From the NCBI RefSeq assembly GCF_030269445.1, contig NZ_BSTJ01000015.1, forward strand, positions 1 to 64,000: a DNA stretch of 64,000 bases, read 5' to 3'. Position numbers and translations under genes: made by a program. Each line of letters starts with the position of its first letter. The first letter of the stretch is position 1. Below the pieces are notes generated by a model that saw nothing but the letters and a program-made list of their open reading frames with translations, was not told the origin of the DNA and searched no databases. Shown in pieces: positions 22,635 through 30,093 of this stretch. Origin of the DNA: Actinoallomurus iriomotensis (GTDB taxonomy: Bacteria > Actinomycetota > Actinomycetes > Streptosporangiales > Streptosporangiaceae).

Positions 22635-22774
22635 CGTGCGCACGGTGCGGCGGTCCGCTCGATCATGGCGGTTGCCCGCGCTGCGGGCGGCCCGGCACTG
22701 CCACGGCTCCCCCGGGGGGCGCCTCCCCCGCCGGGCATTGTGGGCCCTCCACTCGGGTCGGTGCGACCAAGTGA
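22631..22774 (+). CDS. 47-residue zinc-ribbon peptide
   Basis: ATG 22631 lies within the stop of the DUF4282 gene. The peptide begins M-T-C-A-R-C-G-G-P-L and has C-P-R-C-G-R 11 residues on, a C-x2-C...C-x2-C zinc ribbon. A Pro/Gly-rich tail follows. The exact overlap and the Cys spacing argue that it is real. It may help the membrane partner bind nucleic acid or protein. Confidence 0.6.
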   Translation: MTCARCGGPLDHGGCPRCGRPGTATAPPGGASPAGHCGPSTRVGATK

Positions 22775-22813
22775 AAAGTAGCTGTGCGTAGTTGTGGTGA
22801 CTGATGGTGAAGG

Positions 22814-23686
22814 TCAGGGATCGGCCGTCGTTGCTGTCTGTTGGTCGTGTTCGCGGAGCATGCGCATCACGGTGGCGGCCGAGGGGTGCTGGCCTTTTTT
22901 CTTGCCGGTGGTGATGACGAGCCGGGAGGCGATGTCGCGCAGGCTGTGGTTCTGCTCGCGCAGGTGGAGGGCGATAGCGAGCATGGCGTCGTCGGTGACG
23001 GCGGCGCCGCCGATGCTCTTGCCGCGGCTGCGGGCGGACTCGTGTCCTTCCAGGGTGCGGTCGCGGATGTACTCGCGTTCCATGCCGGACAGGGCGGCCA
23101 GGACGGTGAAGACGATCCCGGACGGGTCGTGGGAGCCTTGCAGTTCGCCGGTGAGGAACTCCAGGCCGATGCCGCCCGCCTTGAGCTGTTCGGCGAGCGT
23201 CGCCAGTTCGATGCCGCGGCCGAGCCGCTTGTGTTCGTGGACTACGAGGGTGACCGCGACGCCGGAGGCGCGCAGCTCGCGAGCGAGGGCGACGGCCCGC
23301 TCGAGTTCGGGGCGGCTGGTGGCGCGGGTGGAGATCTTCTCGGAGTAGATCCGGGTGACGCCTGCGGTCTTGAGGGAGTCGAGCTGGGTGTCCAGGGATT
23401 GGCGGACGGTGGAGGCGCGGGCGTAGCCGATCCGCACGTGCCCGGCCGGTTCGGCGCCGGCGGCCTCGGGGCGGGGCAGCTCGATCCAGGCAGTACCGGG
23501 ATTGCGGATTGGCGGGGTGGGGATGTGCAGGGCCTTGGCGAGGGAAGGGACGAGCCGGAATCGGGCGGTGTGGTACTGGACGGCCACCTTGCTCTTGCCG
23601 GTTCGGCACGGTGACCCGGCGGGCGCGGCGCAACTCGACATTGGGCAGTCGCTGGCTTCCACGCGCAGGAAGTCGTCGTCGCTCAC
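22814..23686 (-). CDS. Serine resolvase with N-terminal zinc-finger-like extension
   Basis: 290 codons. Residues 10-50 form a Cys/His module (A-S-D-C-P-M-S-S-C, S-P-C-R-T-G-K, Y-H-T-A-R-F-R-L-V-P) found in actinobacterial and phage DNA-binding proteins. The resolvase domain starts at R-I-G-Y-A-R-A-S-T with catalytic Ser92, and has A-L-S-G-M-E-R-E-Y-I-R-D-R-T and a C-terminal HTH (L-R-D-I-A-S-R-L-V). Complete and likely active. Its probable res site lies just upstream at 23707-23813, so the enzyme may resolve cointegrates or invert DNA there. Confidence 0.85.
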   Translation of the reverse strand: MSDDDFLRVEASDCPMSSCAAPAGSPCRTGKSKVAVQYHTARFRLVPSLAKALHIPTPPIRNPGTAWIELPRPEAAGAEPAGHVRIGYARASTVRQSLDTQLDSLKTAGVTRIYSEKISTRATSRPELERAVALARELRASGVAVTLVVHEHKRLGRGIELATLAEQLKAGGIGLEFLTGELQGSHDPSGIVFTVLAALSGMEREYIRDRTLEGHESARSRGKSIGGAAVTDDAMLAIALHLREQNHSLRDIASRLVITTGKKKGQHPSAATVMRMLREHDQQTATTADP

Positions 23687-23706
23687 CCCGAGAGCGTTTC
23701 ATGTGG

Positions 23707-23813
23707 GTGTTTCACAGGTCTAGCCGTATGCAACAACCCATGAAACGGGATTCGCCCTGTACAGCCTCCCCCGGGCGGCGTGTTTCATAGGTCTTCGCCT
23801 ATGAAACACGCCG
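23707..23813. promoter_or_regulatory. Probable res site of the serine resolvase
   Basis: The 16-base arm CGGCGTGTTTCATAGG at 23776-23791 is perfectly inverted at 23798-23813 across TCTTCG. A degenerate form of the same palindrome (GTGTTTCACAGG...CCGTATGCAAC) lies at 23707-23734, and a half-like CCATGAAACGG sits between them. Two or three spaced dyads beside a resolvase gene match the subsite layout of a res site and would also repress the gene. Confidence 0.7.
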
Positions 23814-23877
23814 CGACCGCGGGTGGAGTTGTTGCACTGCTGGCGAAGCTCGATGTGGGCGGCCCGGGGCTATGAGG

Positions 23878-24714
23878 TCACGTACGCGACCGCCGCGTCC
23901 GCTGGGCCGTCAGTCCTATGACCAGCACGAGGGCTACCTCCACCCCCCAGAAGACGATGGTGGCGGCCGTCGGTGCCGTCGGATACACCTGCGTGATGAC
24001 CGCGTCAGGGCCGATGGTCGCCGGCACGAAGATCGCAGCGGCCAGCAACCATCGCAGGTCGCGTGCCGCCGCCGTCGCCCAGATACCCGCCGACAGCAGG
24101 AACACCGCGATTGCCGGCTGCACCGTCCATGTCATCGATGTGTGAACGTGCGCCGCCGCCCACGCGATTACAGGGACGGCGAGCCACAGGTACGAGCGCT
24201 TGCGGAGGCCGCGCGATCGGCGGAGGGAGAGCACGACCAATCCGACCGCCACCGCGAGATATTGCACGGCGAGGTCGGCGAGGGCACCGGGCACCCGTGC
24301 GCTGAACACGAAGTCGACCGCCGGGATGGCGACGGCCAGGGCGAGGGGGAGCGCCACCCAGAGCCATCCCCGCACGAGGGCCACGCTCAGCACCAGGTAG
24401 CCGATCACCCAGGGGGCTGACGCGATCGACGGGGCCGAGATGTAGGCGAGGTTCAGGGCGAGATTGGTCAGCGCGATCAACAGGATGCCCAGGTGCAGGC
24501 CATCGGCCCACCACGCCACCGGATGCTCGGTAGCGGCCCGCATCCGTGCGGTGATCCCGCCGCCGATGAGCCCGGCCGCCTCACGTGGCGAGGGCAGGCG
24601 CCGGTCTGCGGATGCCTGCAGCAGCGTGCCGATGATCTCCTCGCCGTGCGCCTGTCGGTACGCGGGCGGATAGGCGTGCAGCAGACGCCGGTAGTGCGAC
24701 TCCAGGGCGCTCAT
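23878..24714 (-). CDS. Multi-pass membrane protein in a PadR operon
   Basis: 278 residues from ATG 24714. A cytoplasmic head (Y-R-R-L-L-H-A-Y-P-P-A-Y-R-Q-A-H-G-E-E-I) is a known motif of permease-prefix-type proteins linked to PadR genes in actinobacteria. Six to eight transmembrane helices follow. The start overlaps the stop of the PadR gene (ATGA), so PadR very probably controls it. Function unknown, perhaps a transport or envelope-stress role. Confidence 0.75.
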   Translation of the reverse strand: MSALESHYRRLLHAYPPAYRQAHGEEIIGTLLQASADRRLPSPREAAGLIGGGITARMRAATEHPVAWWADGLHLGILLIALTNLALNLAYISAPSIASAPWVIGYLVLSVALVRGWLWVALPLALAVAIPAVDFVFSARVPGALADLAVQYLAVAVGLVVLSLRRSRGLRKRSYLWLAVPVIAWAAAHVHTSMTWTVQPAIAVFLLSAGIWATAAARDLRWLLAAAIFVPATIGPDAVITQVYPTAPTAATIVFWGVEVALVLVIGLTAQRTRRSRT

Positions 24715-25025
24715 GACGTCACCATCCCGGGCTGTCGCCGGACCACGATCCGAGCCGCTTGTGCCATGCGTTTCGCCTCCTGGGTGACGGCGTCGGCGCC
24801 GTCGTCGGTGATGGTGAAGTAGCGGCGAGGCCGTCCATCGACGATCTCCTCCCGGTCCACGGCGATCAGGCCGTTGCCGGCCAGCCGGTCGAGCGCACCA
24901 TAGAGAGTTCCGACCGCCAGGCGGACCCGGCCGCCGGATAGTTCCCCGGCGCGCTTGATGATCGCGTAGCCGTGCAGAGGACCGTCCAGAAGCGACGCCA
25001 GGATGAAGTACGTAGGTTCGCTCAT
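24711..25025 (-). CDS. PadR-family transcriptional regulator
   Basis: 104 residues from the ATG at 25025. The HTH and wing are Y-F-I-L-A-S-L-L-D-G-P-L-H-G-Y-A-I-I, V-G-T-L-Y-G-A-L-D-R-L and G-R-P-R-R-Y-F-T-I-T-D-D-G. The C-terminal helix is short. First gene of a two-gene operon with the membrane protein; no clear palindrome was found upstream. Confidence 0.85.
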   Translation of the reverse strand: MSEPTYFILASLLDGPLHGYAIIKRAGELSGGRVRLAVGTLYGALDRLAGNGLIAVDREEIVDGRPRRYFTITDDGADAVTQEAKRMAQAARIVVRRQPGMVTS

Positions 25026-25188
25026 CGGCCGCATGACACGGCAGCATATATCGAGTGCCGAAGTATGCGCCAATCGTTCTGCGGACCTTCCCACCGACGC
25101 CGGAATCGCCCAGCCACCCGGCTATCAACCCATCTGAGGCAGATGGATATCCCCAAGCCGCTGCCCGACCCGAGGATCCTGCCCCCCT

Positions 25189-26177
25189 CTAGGTCCTGTC
25201 TCATGGATCAGGTGATGGGGTTGCGGAGCCAGATCCGGATCGAGGCGACGTCGATGGTGCCCTGGTAGATACGTTCTCTTTTGTCGTATCTGGTGGCGAC
25301 GGCGCGGAAGGCTTTGAGCTTGTTGAAGCAGCGTTCCACGGTGTTGCGGTCCTTGTACCGCTCGGCGTCGAAGGTGGGTGGCCGGCCGCCGGTCGAGCCG
25401 CGGTTGCGGCGATGCTGTTTCTGGTCTTCCTTGACCGGGATGACCGCTCGGATGCCACGTCCGCGAAGATAGGCCCGATTTCCGGACGAGGAGTAGGCCT
25501 TATCGGCCAGCACGGTGGCGGGCTTGCGGCGAGGGCGTCCCCGGCCGCGGCGCGGGATGCGGACCGCCTCCAGGAGAGGGATGAAGCGAGGGCTGTCACC
25601 GTGCTGACCCGGCGAGGTCAGCCGGGCGATGGGCCGGCACCGCCGGTCGGCGACCAGATGGATTTTGGTGGTCCAGCCGCCCCGCGACTTGCCCAGAGCC
25701 TCCCGCCCGGCTTTCTTGTCATTCGATAGGTCCCCCCGTGGGGTCATCACGTGCCGGAGCACGGCGAGCTCCGGCCGCGTGCTGATGGGCCCGGTTGATC
25801 GTCGAGTCCACGCTGACCGTCCAGTCCGGTCCCTCGGCCTCATCACAGCCCGCACGCAGCCCGTCTAAGATCCGCTCCCAGGTTCCGTCGAGTGACCAGC
25901 GGCGATGCCGCCCATAGACGGTCTTCCAGTTCCCGTAGCAGCCGGGCAGGTCACGCCATGGCGTACTGGTGCGGGTCCGGAAGAAGATCCCGTTGATCAC
26001 CGTACGGTGATCGGCCCACCGGCCACCACGCCGGGGCAGGACCGAGGGCAGCAACGGCACCAGTCGCTCCCACTCGGCATCAGACAGATCATGACGCTTC
26101 AGCAACTCCTCATCCACACACAGTTACCTACACGCCTCACCCGAGATCACGAGACTGATCTACAAGACACGGTCTAG
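25189..26177. mobile_element. IS5-family insertion sequence with split transposase
   Basis: Both ends begin with CTAG. The first 22 bases at 25189 match the inverted last 22 bases at 26177 at 16 positions. The transposase occupies the minus strand in two overlapping frames. The right end follows directly on the stop codon of the Tn3 fragment, so the IS lies at its 3' edge. Confidence 0.75.
25208..26117 (-). CDS. IS5-family transposase in two frames (orfA/orfB)
   Basis: The first frame (26117-25719) has L-S-D-A-E-W-E-R-L-V-P-L-L-P, T-P-W-R-D-L-P and the catalytic S-V-D-S-T-I-N-R-A-H. The second (25855-25208) has K-I-H-L-V-A-D, V-L-A-D-K-A-Y-S-S with the second Asp, and R-N-T-V-E-R-C-F-N-K-L-K with the Glu. 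They overlap by about 137 bases and need one frameshift to make a 300-residue transposase, a normal programmed arrangement in this IS group. All DDE residues are present. Confidence 0.8.
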
Positions 26178-26515
26178 TCGTCGAGATCGAGATCGAGGTC
26201 GAGGTGGTTGGTCATGTCCAGCTCCAGCCGCCCGTACAGGTTCAGGTGGGTCCAGAACAGGGCCGACAGCCCGCGCCGATCCTCCTCGGTGAGCCTGTCC
26301 CGCCAGGCGGGATCACGCAGCACGATCTGGATCAAGTGGGTATTGAGGTAGGCGATCGTGGCCTGGACCAGGTGGAGGGCCAGCGCGGACACCTCGACGT
26401 GCTCGCGGTCATCGCCGGTCAGGTCACCGGCCTTGCCGTAAAAGATGTCCTTGTTCGCCGAATTCCAGTTCTCCACCACGTTCAAGTTCTCGTGGATCTC
26501 GCGGCGGATACCCGG
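26174..26515 (-). pseudogene. Tn3-family transposase, C-terminal fragment
   Basis: The minus strand reads [34 protein letters not shown] and L-N-L-Y-G-R-L-E-L-D-M-T-N-H-L, ending D-L-D-L-D-L-D-D. It parallels the fragment at 5684-6130 at about 80% identity and stops abruptly near 26515. The duplicated L-D-L-D-L-D end is a small simple repeat (GATCGA units). Confidence 0.85.
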
Positions 26516-26669
26516 ACAGCGCGTACTAATGCGGCGTCAACCGATGTTCGCCGGGCCGGGCGAACACCCCCAAAATTTTTTTCGCGGTGATGTCGAATGG
26601 CGTCGAGTCCGTTCGTAGCCAGGGTGAGAGGCCGGCACGGAGCCGGTCGCGACGCACCGGAGGCTCACG

Positions 26670-27074
26670 ATGTCCGTCACCACCACCACCGCTCCCGTTC
26701 CCGCCAAGTCCCTGATCGCCGGAGGCCTGACCACGACGGCCCTCGCCGCCGTGGCGACCTCGGCCATCGCCGCGGCGGGCAAGGCCGCCGGGATCAGCCT
26801 GGCCGTCGGCGGCGCGCCGATCCCGGTGCCCGGGTTCGCCACACTGACCGTCATCTTCTCCGTGGTCGGCCTGGTACTCGCCCTGGTACTGGCCCGCACG
26901 GCCCGCCGCCCGCGCACGATGTTCGTCCGCACCACGCTCGTGCTCACCGCCCTGTCACTGGTGCCCGATGTGCTCGCGGACGCGTCCGCGGCCACGAAGG
27001 CGCTGCTGATGCTGACGCACCTGGCCGCCGCCGCGATCGTGATCCCGGCCATCGCCCGCCGCCTCGCCGCCTGA
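26670..27074 (+). CDS. DUF6069-type four-helix membrane protein
   Basis: 134 codons from ATG 26670. Four hydrophobic segments (about residues 15-38, 55-80, 88-105, 110-130) and motifs such as G-F-A-T-L-T-V-I-F-S-V-V-G and T-L-V-L-T-A-L-S-L-V-P-D fit the DUF6069 family. Function unknown. The gene lies between a Tn3 fragment and a resolvase fragment, as cargo of a decayed transposon. Confidence 0.75.
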   Translation: MSVTTTTAPVPAKSLIAGGLTTTALAAVATSAIAAAGKAAGISLAVGGAPIPVPGFATLTVIFSVVGLVLALVLARTARRPRTMFVRTTLVLTALSLVPDVLADASAATKALLMLTHLAAAAIVIPAIARRLAA

Positions 27075-27094
27075 TCCCTCGAACGAGACCTGAG

Positions 27095-27403
27095 ATGACC
27101 GAGAACTTCGACCTGGAGACCAAAGAAGGCCGCTTCATGTTCGCCGCCCTCGCGGCGGCCGGCGAGTACGAGCTGGAACTGCGTGCCGAACGTCAGGCCG
27201 AGGGGATCGCCGCCGCCAAGCGGCGCGAGGCCGAGGGGAAGATGCTGCCCGGAAAGCAGCGCATCGGCCGACCCCCAGTCATCGGCCCCGCTGAACTCGC
27301 CGCCCTGCGCCGCCTGGTCGACGAGGGAGTCTCCGTCACCGAAGCAGCCCGCACCCTCAAGATCGGTAGATCCACGGCATACGCCGCACTCTCAGCGCGC
27401 TGA
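27095..27403 (+). pseudogene. Serine resolvase, C-terminal fragment
   Basis: From ATG 27095 the frame reads T-K-E-G-R-F-M-F-A-A-L-A-A-A-G-E-Y-E-L, R-A-E-R-Q-A-E-G-I-A-A-A-K, then a G-R-P-P and a final HTH with V-S-V-T-E-A-A-R-T-L and G-R-S-T-A-Y. This is the E-helix and HTH of Tn3-type resolvases without the catalytic Ser domain. It could be translated but cannot recombine DNA. It lies next to Tn3 transposase remnants. Confidence 0.8.
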
Positions 27404-28059
27404 CCAGCAGATACTTCAGCAACGGCCCGCGCACGAAGTAGTCGACCGCGACGATGGTTCGCCCGCGCAGACCGGCGACGAGTCGTTCGTAGCCGTCGGA
27501 GGTCAGGATCGACGCGGTACTCACCGGGCAATCCTGGCAGTGGCACTCCGAGCTGGGCGAGCGGATTTCGCGGGGTCAGGGCGGGCAGGGCGCGCTCGCG
27601 GGGCGTCAGCTGGGACCACCGCCGATGACCAGGCGCGAGGCGAGGTCGAGGCGGACCCCGCCGTATGGACGGATATGGCTTCAGAAGAGCGGGGTCAAGC
27701 CGCGGCGGTCGGACGAAGTCGGGCCGGAGGTGATCTTCAACGGCAATCCGTGAAGTGGTCGCCGCTGCTCTCTCCGAGGTCGAAGAAAAGCCTGAGCCCA
27801 GCTTGGCGCAGCCTGCCGGGGATGTGCTGGGCTGGAGCCGGAAGTGGTAGTGCAGCTTTATACGGCTAGACCGGATTGGGAGTAGTCGGAGGTGGACTTC
27901 CCTAGTCCGTCATGTCACTCGACTGACGGCTATCAGGCGCTGAGTTCCGCCGCTCCCCTGGAGCTGGCTCCGCCGACAACAGATCGGGTCGGCTAGCAGT
28001 GGCCGTGGATCCGCGCAACGCCGCCGTAGCGCACTCGGCCAGCCATTTTATTTCCGTGA
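27404..28059. other. Gene remnants, no intact gene
   Basis: A minus-strand stretch at about 27405-27545 reads C-H-C-Q-D-C-P-V-S-T-A-S-I-L, then D-G-Y-E-R-L-V-A-G-L-R and G-P-L-L-K-Y-L-L-V-S-A without start or clean stop, so it is probably a 3' fragment of an unknown Cys-containing protein. The rest (27550-28059) has only Arg-rich frames. Confidence 0.4.
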
Positions 28060-29418
28060 TTACCAGTTCACTGCGAAGAGGCGGGGCTTGGTGCAGCGGG
28101 AACCCGCTACTCCATCGGTCGCACACCCGGTCGCGACCAGGAGGGCCGAACCGCCGTCGATCCATTCGGCGATCGTGAAGGCGGCCGAGACTTCAAGTAC
28201 GCGCCAACGGCGGTTCCCCGACACCAGGTCGAACCCGTACACCGTCGTTGCTGTGGTGTCGGCTGCGACGCCCCGTACCGCCGCATCGGCCCCCTTGAGA
28301 CGGGAGGACGGGATGTGGGTGTGGATGAGGGAGCCGTTTTCGGCGTTGACCGCCTGCACCGTGTTCCTGGTCGACTCGTTCAGGTAGACGGTCGGTGGCC
28401 GTGCGAGCGGGTCGAACCCGACGATGTTCCCGGCGCCGTTGTCCTCGGCGCCCGCCCGCCGCCACAGCAGGTGGCCGGTCCGTGAGTCGATCGCCGCTTC
28501 CCCGTCCGGTTTGTGCATGGCGAGGAACAAGATTCCCGGAAGATACACCGAGCCTGAGATCTCGCTGGAATCCAGGAACGTGTCACCCTGCAGACCACGC
28601 GGCAGAGAAAGATCAGCCAGTCGGTGACCCGTACGTAGATCAATACGTTGTATATGGCGGGTTATCCCGCTCTTCTTACTTGTGCTGGCATGGTCGTCGA
28701 AGTAGAGAAGATCTCCGATCAGCCTCATTCCCCAGTAGGTCCGCACGCCCTGTCGCCACACGGTTTTGCCGGATCGTGCATCCGTCGCGGTGACTCGCGC
28801 TTCATTGGTCCAGATCAAACGGCCGCCCACAATCGCGACCAACCGATCGATTCCTGCCGGGCAGTAATGATCGGAGACTTGCCCCCCTGTAACAGCATCG
28901 ATCACATATACCCGCTGGTGATGAGGTCCCTTATCCGAACCGTAGGCCGTCGACACGGCGACCAGTCCGTCTCCCATGACGGGATCGTCATAAAGCAGTG
29001 TCTTGCCTATGGTGTTCCGGATATTGGCAGCGATTCGTGTCCGCCATAGTTGCCTCCCGCTGTTCCGATCGACAGCGCGCATCATCCCGTTTTCATTGAC
29101 GACCAGCGTGGATCCGCTGGTAACGGCCGCTGCAGGGAGTCCCGGCGGCAAAGGGTCCGATCTTTGGATGAAGGGCCATAGTCCTCCGAGATAGTCGATC
29201 GCGTATGCCCCGTCGAGCGGCACCGACCACCGCACCGTCCCCGGCGACAGGCAGTCCCGGCGCGCGTGGTCTGGGCACGTCAACCTGCCCGCGCTTAACG
29301 GACCGATTTGTGGATCAGCTACTCGCCCGCCACCGGAACAGGCCGCCACGGCCAGCGCGATACACCACATCGCTGCAAGCGCTCTCAGAAGACGCACCGT
29401 GCCCACATTACCCATCAC
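28060..29418 (-). CDS. PQQ-like beta-propeller lipoprotein
   Basis: 452 codons. The signal peptide ends in a lipobox, A-L-A-V-A-A-C (Cys about residue 27). The mature protein shows repeated blades with D-x-x-S/T-G-x-x-x-W motifs (A-V-D-R-N-S-G-R-Q-L-W-R, A-T-D-A-R-S-G-K-T-V-W, A-I-D-S-R-T-G-H-L-L-W). These are typical of PQQ/outer-membrane-assembly-like eight-bladed propellers. It should sit on the outer face of the cell membrane; a catalytic PQQ site is not evident. GC is slightly lower than the neighbours. Single gene. Confidence 0.8.
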   Translation of the reverse strand: MMGNVGTVRLLRALAAMWCIALAVAACSGGGRVADPQIGPLSAGRLTCPDHARRDCLSPGTVRWSVPLDGAYAIDYLGGLWPFIQRSDPLPPGLPAAAVTSGSTLVVNENGMMRAVDRNSGRQLWRTRIAANIRNTIGKTLLYDDPVMGDGLVAVSTAYGSDKGPHHQRVYVIDAVTGGQVSDHYCPAGIDRLVAIVGGRLIWTNEARVTATDARSGKTVWRQGVRTYWGMRLIGDLLYFDDHASTSKKSGITRHIQRIDLRTGHRLADLSLPRGLQGDTFLDSSEISGSVYLPGILFLAMHKPDGEAAIDSRTGHLLWRRAGAEDNGAGNIVGFDPLARPPTVYLNESTRNTVQAVNAENGSLIHTHIPSSRLKGADAAVRGVAADTTATTVYGFDLVSGNRRWRVLEVSAAFTIAEWIDGGSALLVATGCATDGVAGSRCTKPRLFAVNW

Positions 29419-29495
29419 GGTTGCGGGCCCAGGCAGTTTTACCTCTGTCGATCAGCGCCCGGCTGTCCGATGGCGGGCCATGAGGCGGTAGCCCT

Positions 29496-29942
29496 TCACT
29501 CGCCCGCACATTCGAACCAGACAGCGGTGCCGACAGCCGGCAGGCGGGTGATGCCCCACCGCGTGGCCAGAAGGTCGACGATAGCCACTCCACGGCCGTC
29601 TTCGGTGTCGGCTGTAGCGTTCCTCAGATACGGGATTCCGTGCCGTCCCTCGTCAATGACGGTGATACGTACGCGGTCCGTCGGGGTTCGGGCGATGGTC
29701 AGGGCGAAGAAGCTTGAGCGGCTATGACAGACGGCGTTAGTCGCCAGTTCGCTGACAAGGAGCACTGCGGTGTCGCCTGCAGGATGGTTGATCAGATGGT
29801 CGCGAACGAGCGCGCGGGCGCGTGCGACTTGGTCGGCCGAGGCTGTGAAAGCCGCCGCGCAGACGTGCTCGCTGACCTCCCGATGAGCGACGGTCGCCGC
29901 GATAATCTGGTAAGCGTGTCTGATCGCATTGGTGGTCGACAT
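29496..29942 (-). CDS. RsbW-like ATP-binding regulator
   Basis: 148 residues from ATG 29942. The GHKL ATPase motifs are present: N-box V-S-E-L-A-T-N-A-V-C-H-S, then V-I-D-E-G and G-R-G-V-A-I-V-D-L-L-A-T-R-W-G, and a final T-A-V-W-F-E. Such solo HATPase proteins are numerous in streptomycetes and bind anti-anti-sigma or other regulators. The pairing partner is not nearby. A second family member lies at 47939, at the other side of the Tad locus. Confidence 0.85.
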   Translation of the reverse strand: MSTTNAIRHAYQIIAATVAHREVSEHVCAAAFTASADQVARARALVRDHLINHPAGDTAVLLVSELATNAVCHSRSSFFALTIARTPTDRVRITVIDEGRHGIPYLRNATADTEDGRGVAIVDLLATRWGITRLPAVGTAVWFECAGE

Positions 29943-30093
29943 AGCCCGTCCTTTTTCCGTCTTTGCGTCTGGCTGGACCACTGCCGTTTCCAGACGGTGG
30001 GTTACGTGTCGATGCGACGATTACCGCGCTTCAGCGTTTTCACAAGTCACGGCGGCATGGCGGCGGACCGACCATGCACGCAAAGGAAGAATG

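Noticed and set aside
25110-25190. Similarity of CTGCCCGACCC-AGGA to the end of the HTH peptide at 13200-13250
   Set aside because: Only about 15-25 bases match and the encoded residues upstream differ; it may be chance in GC-rich DNA.
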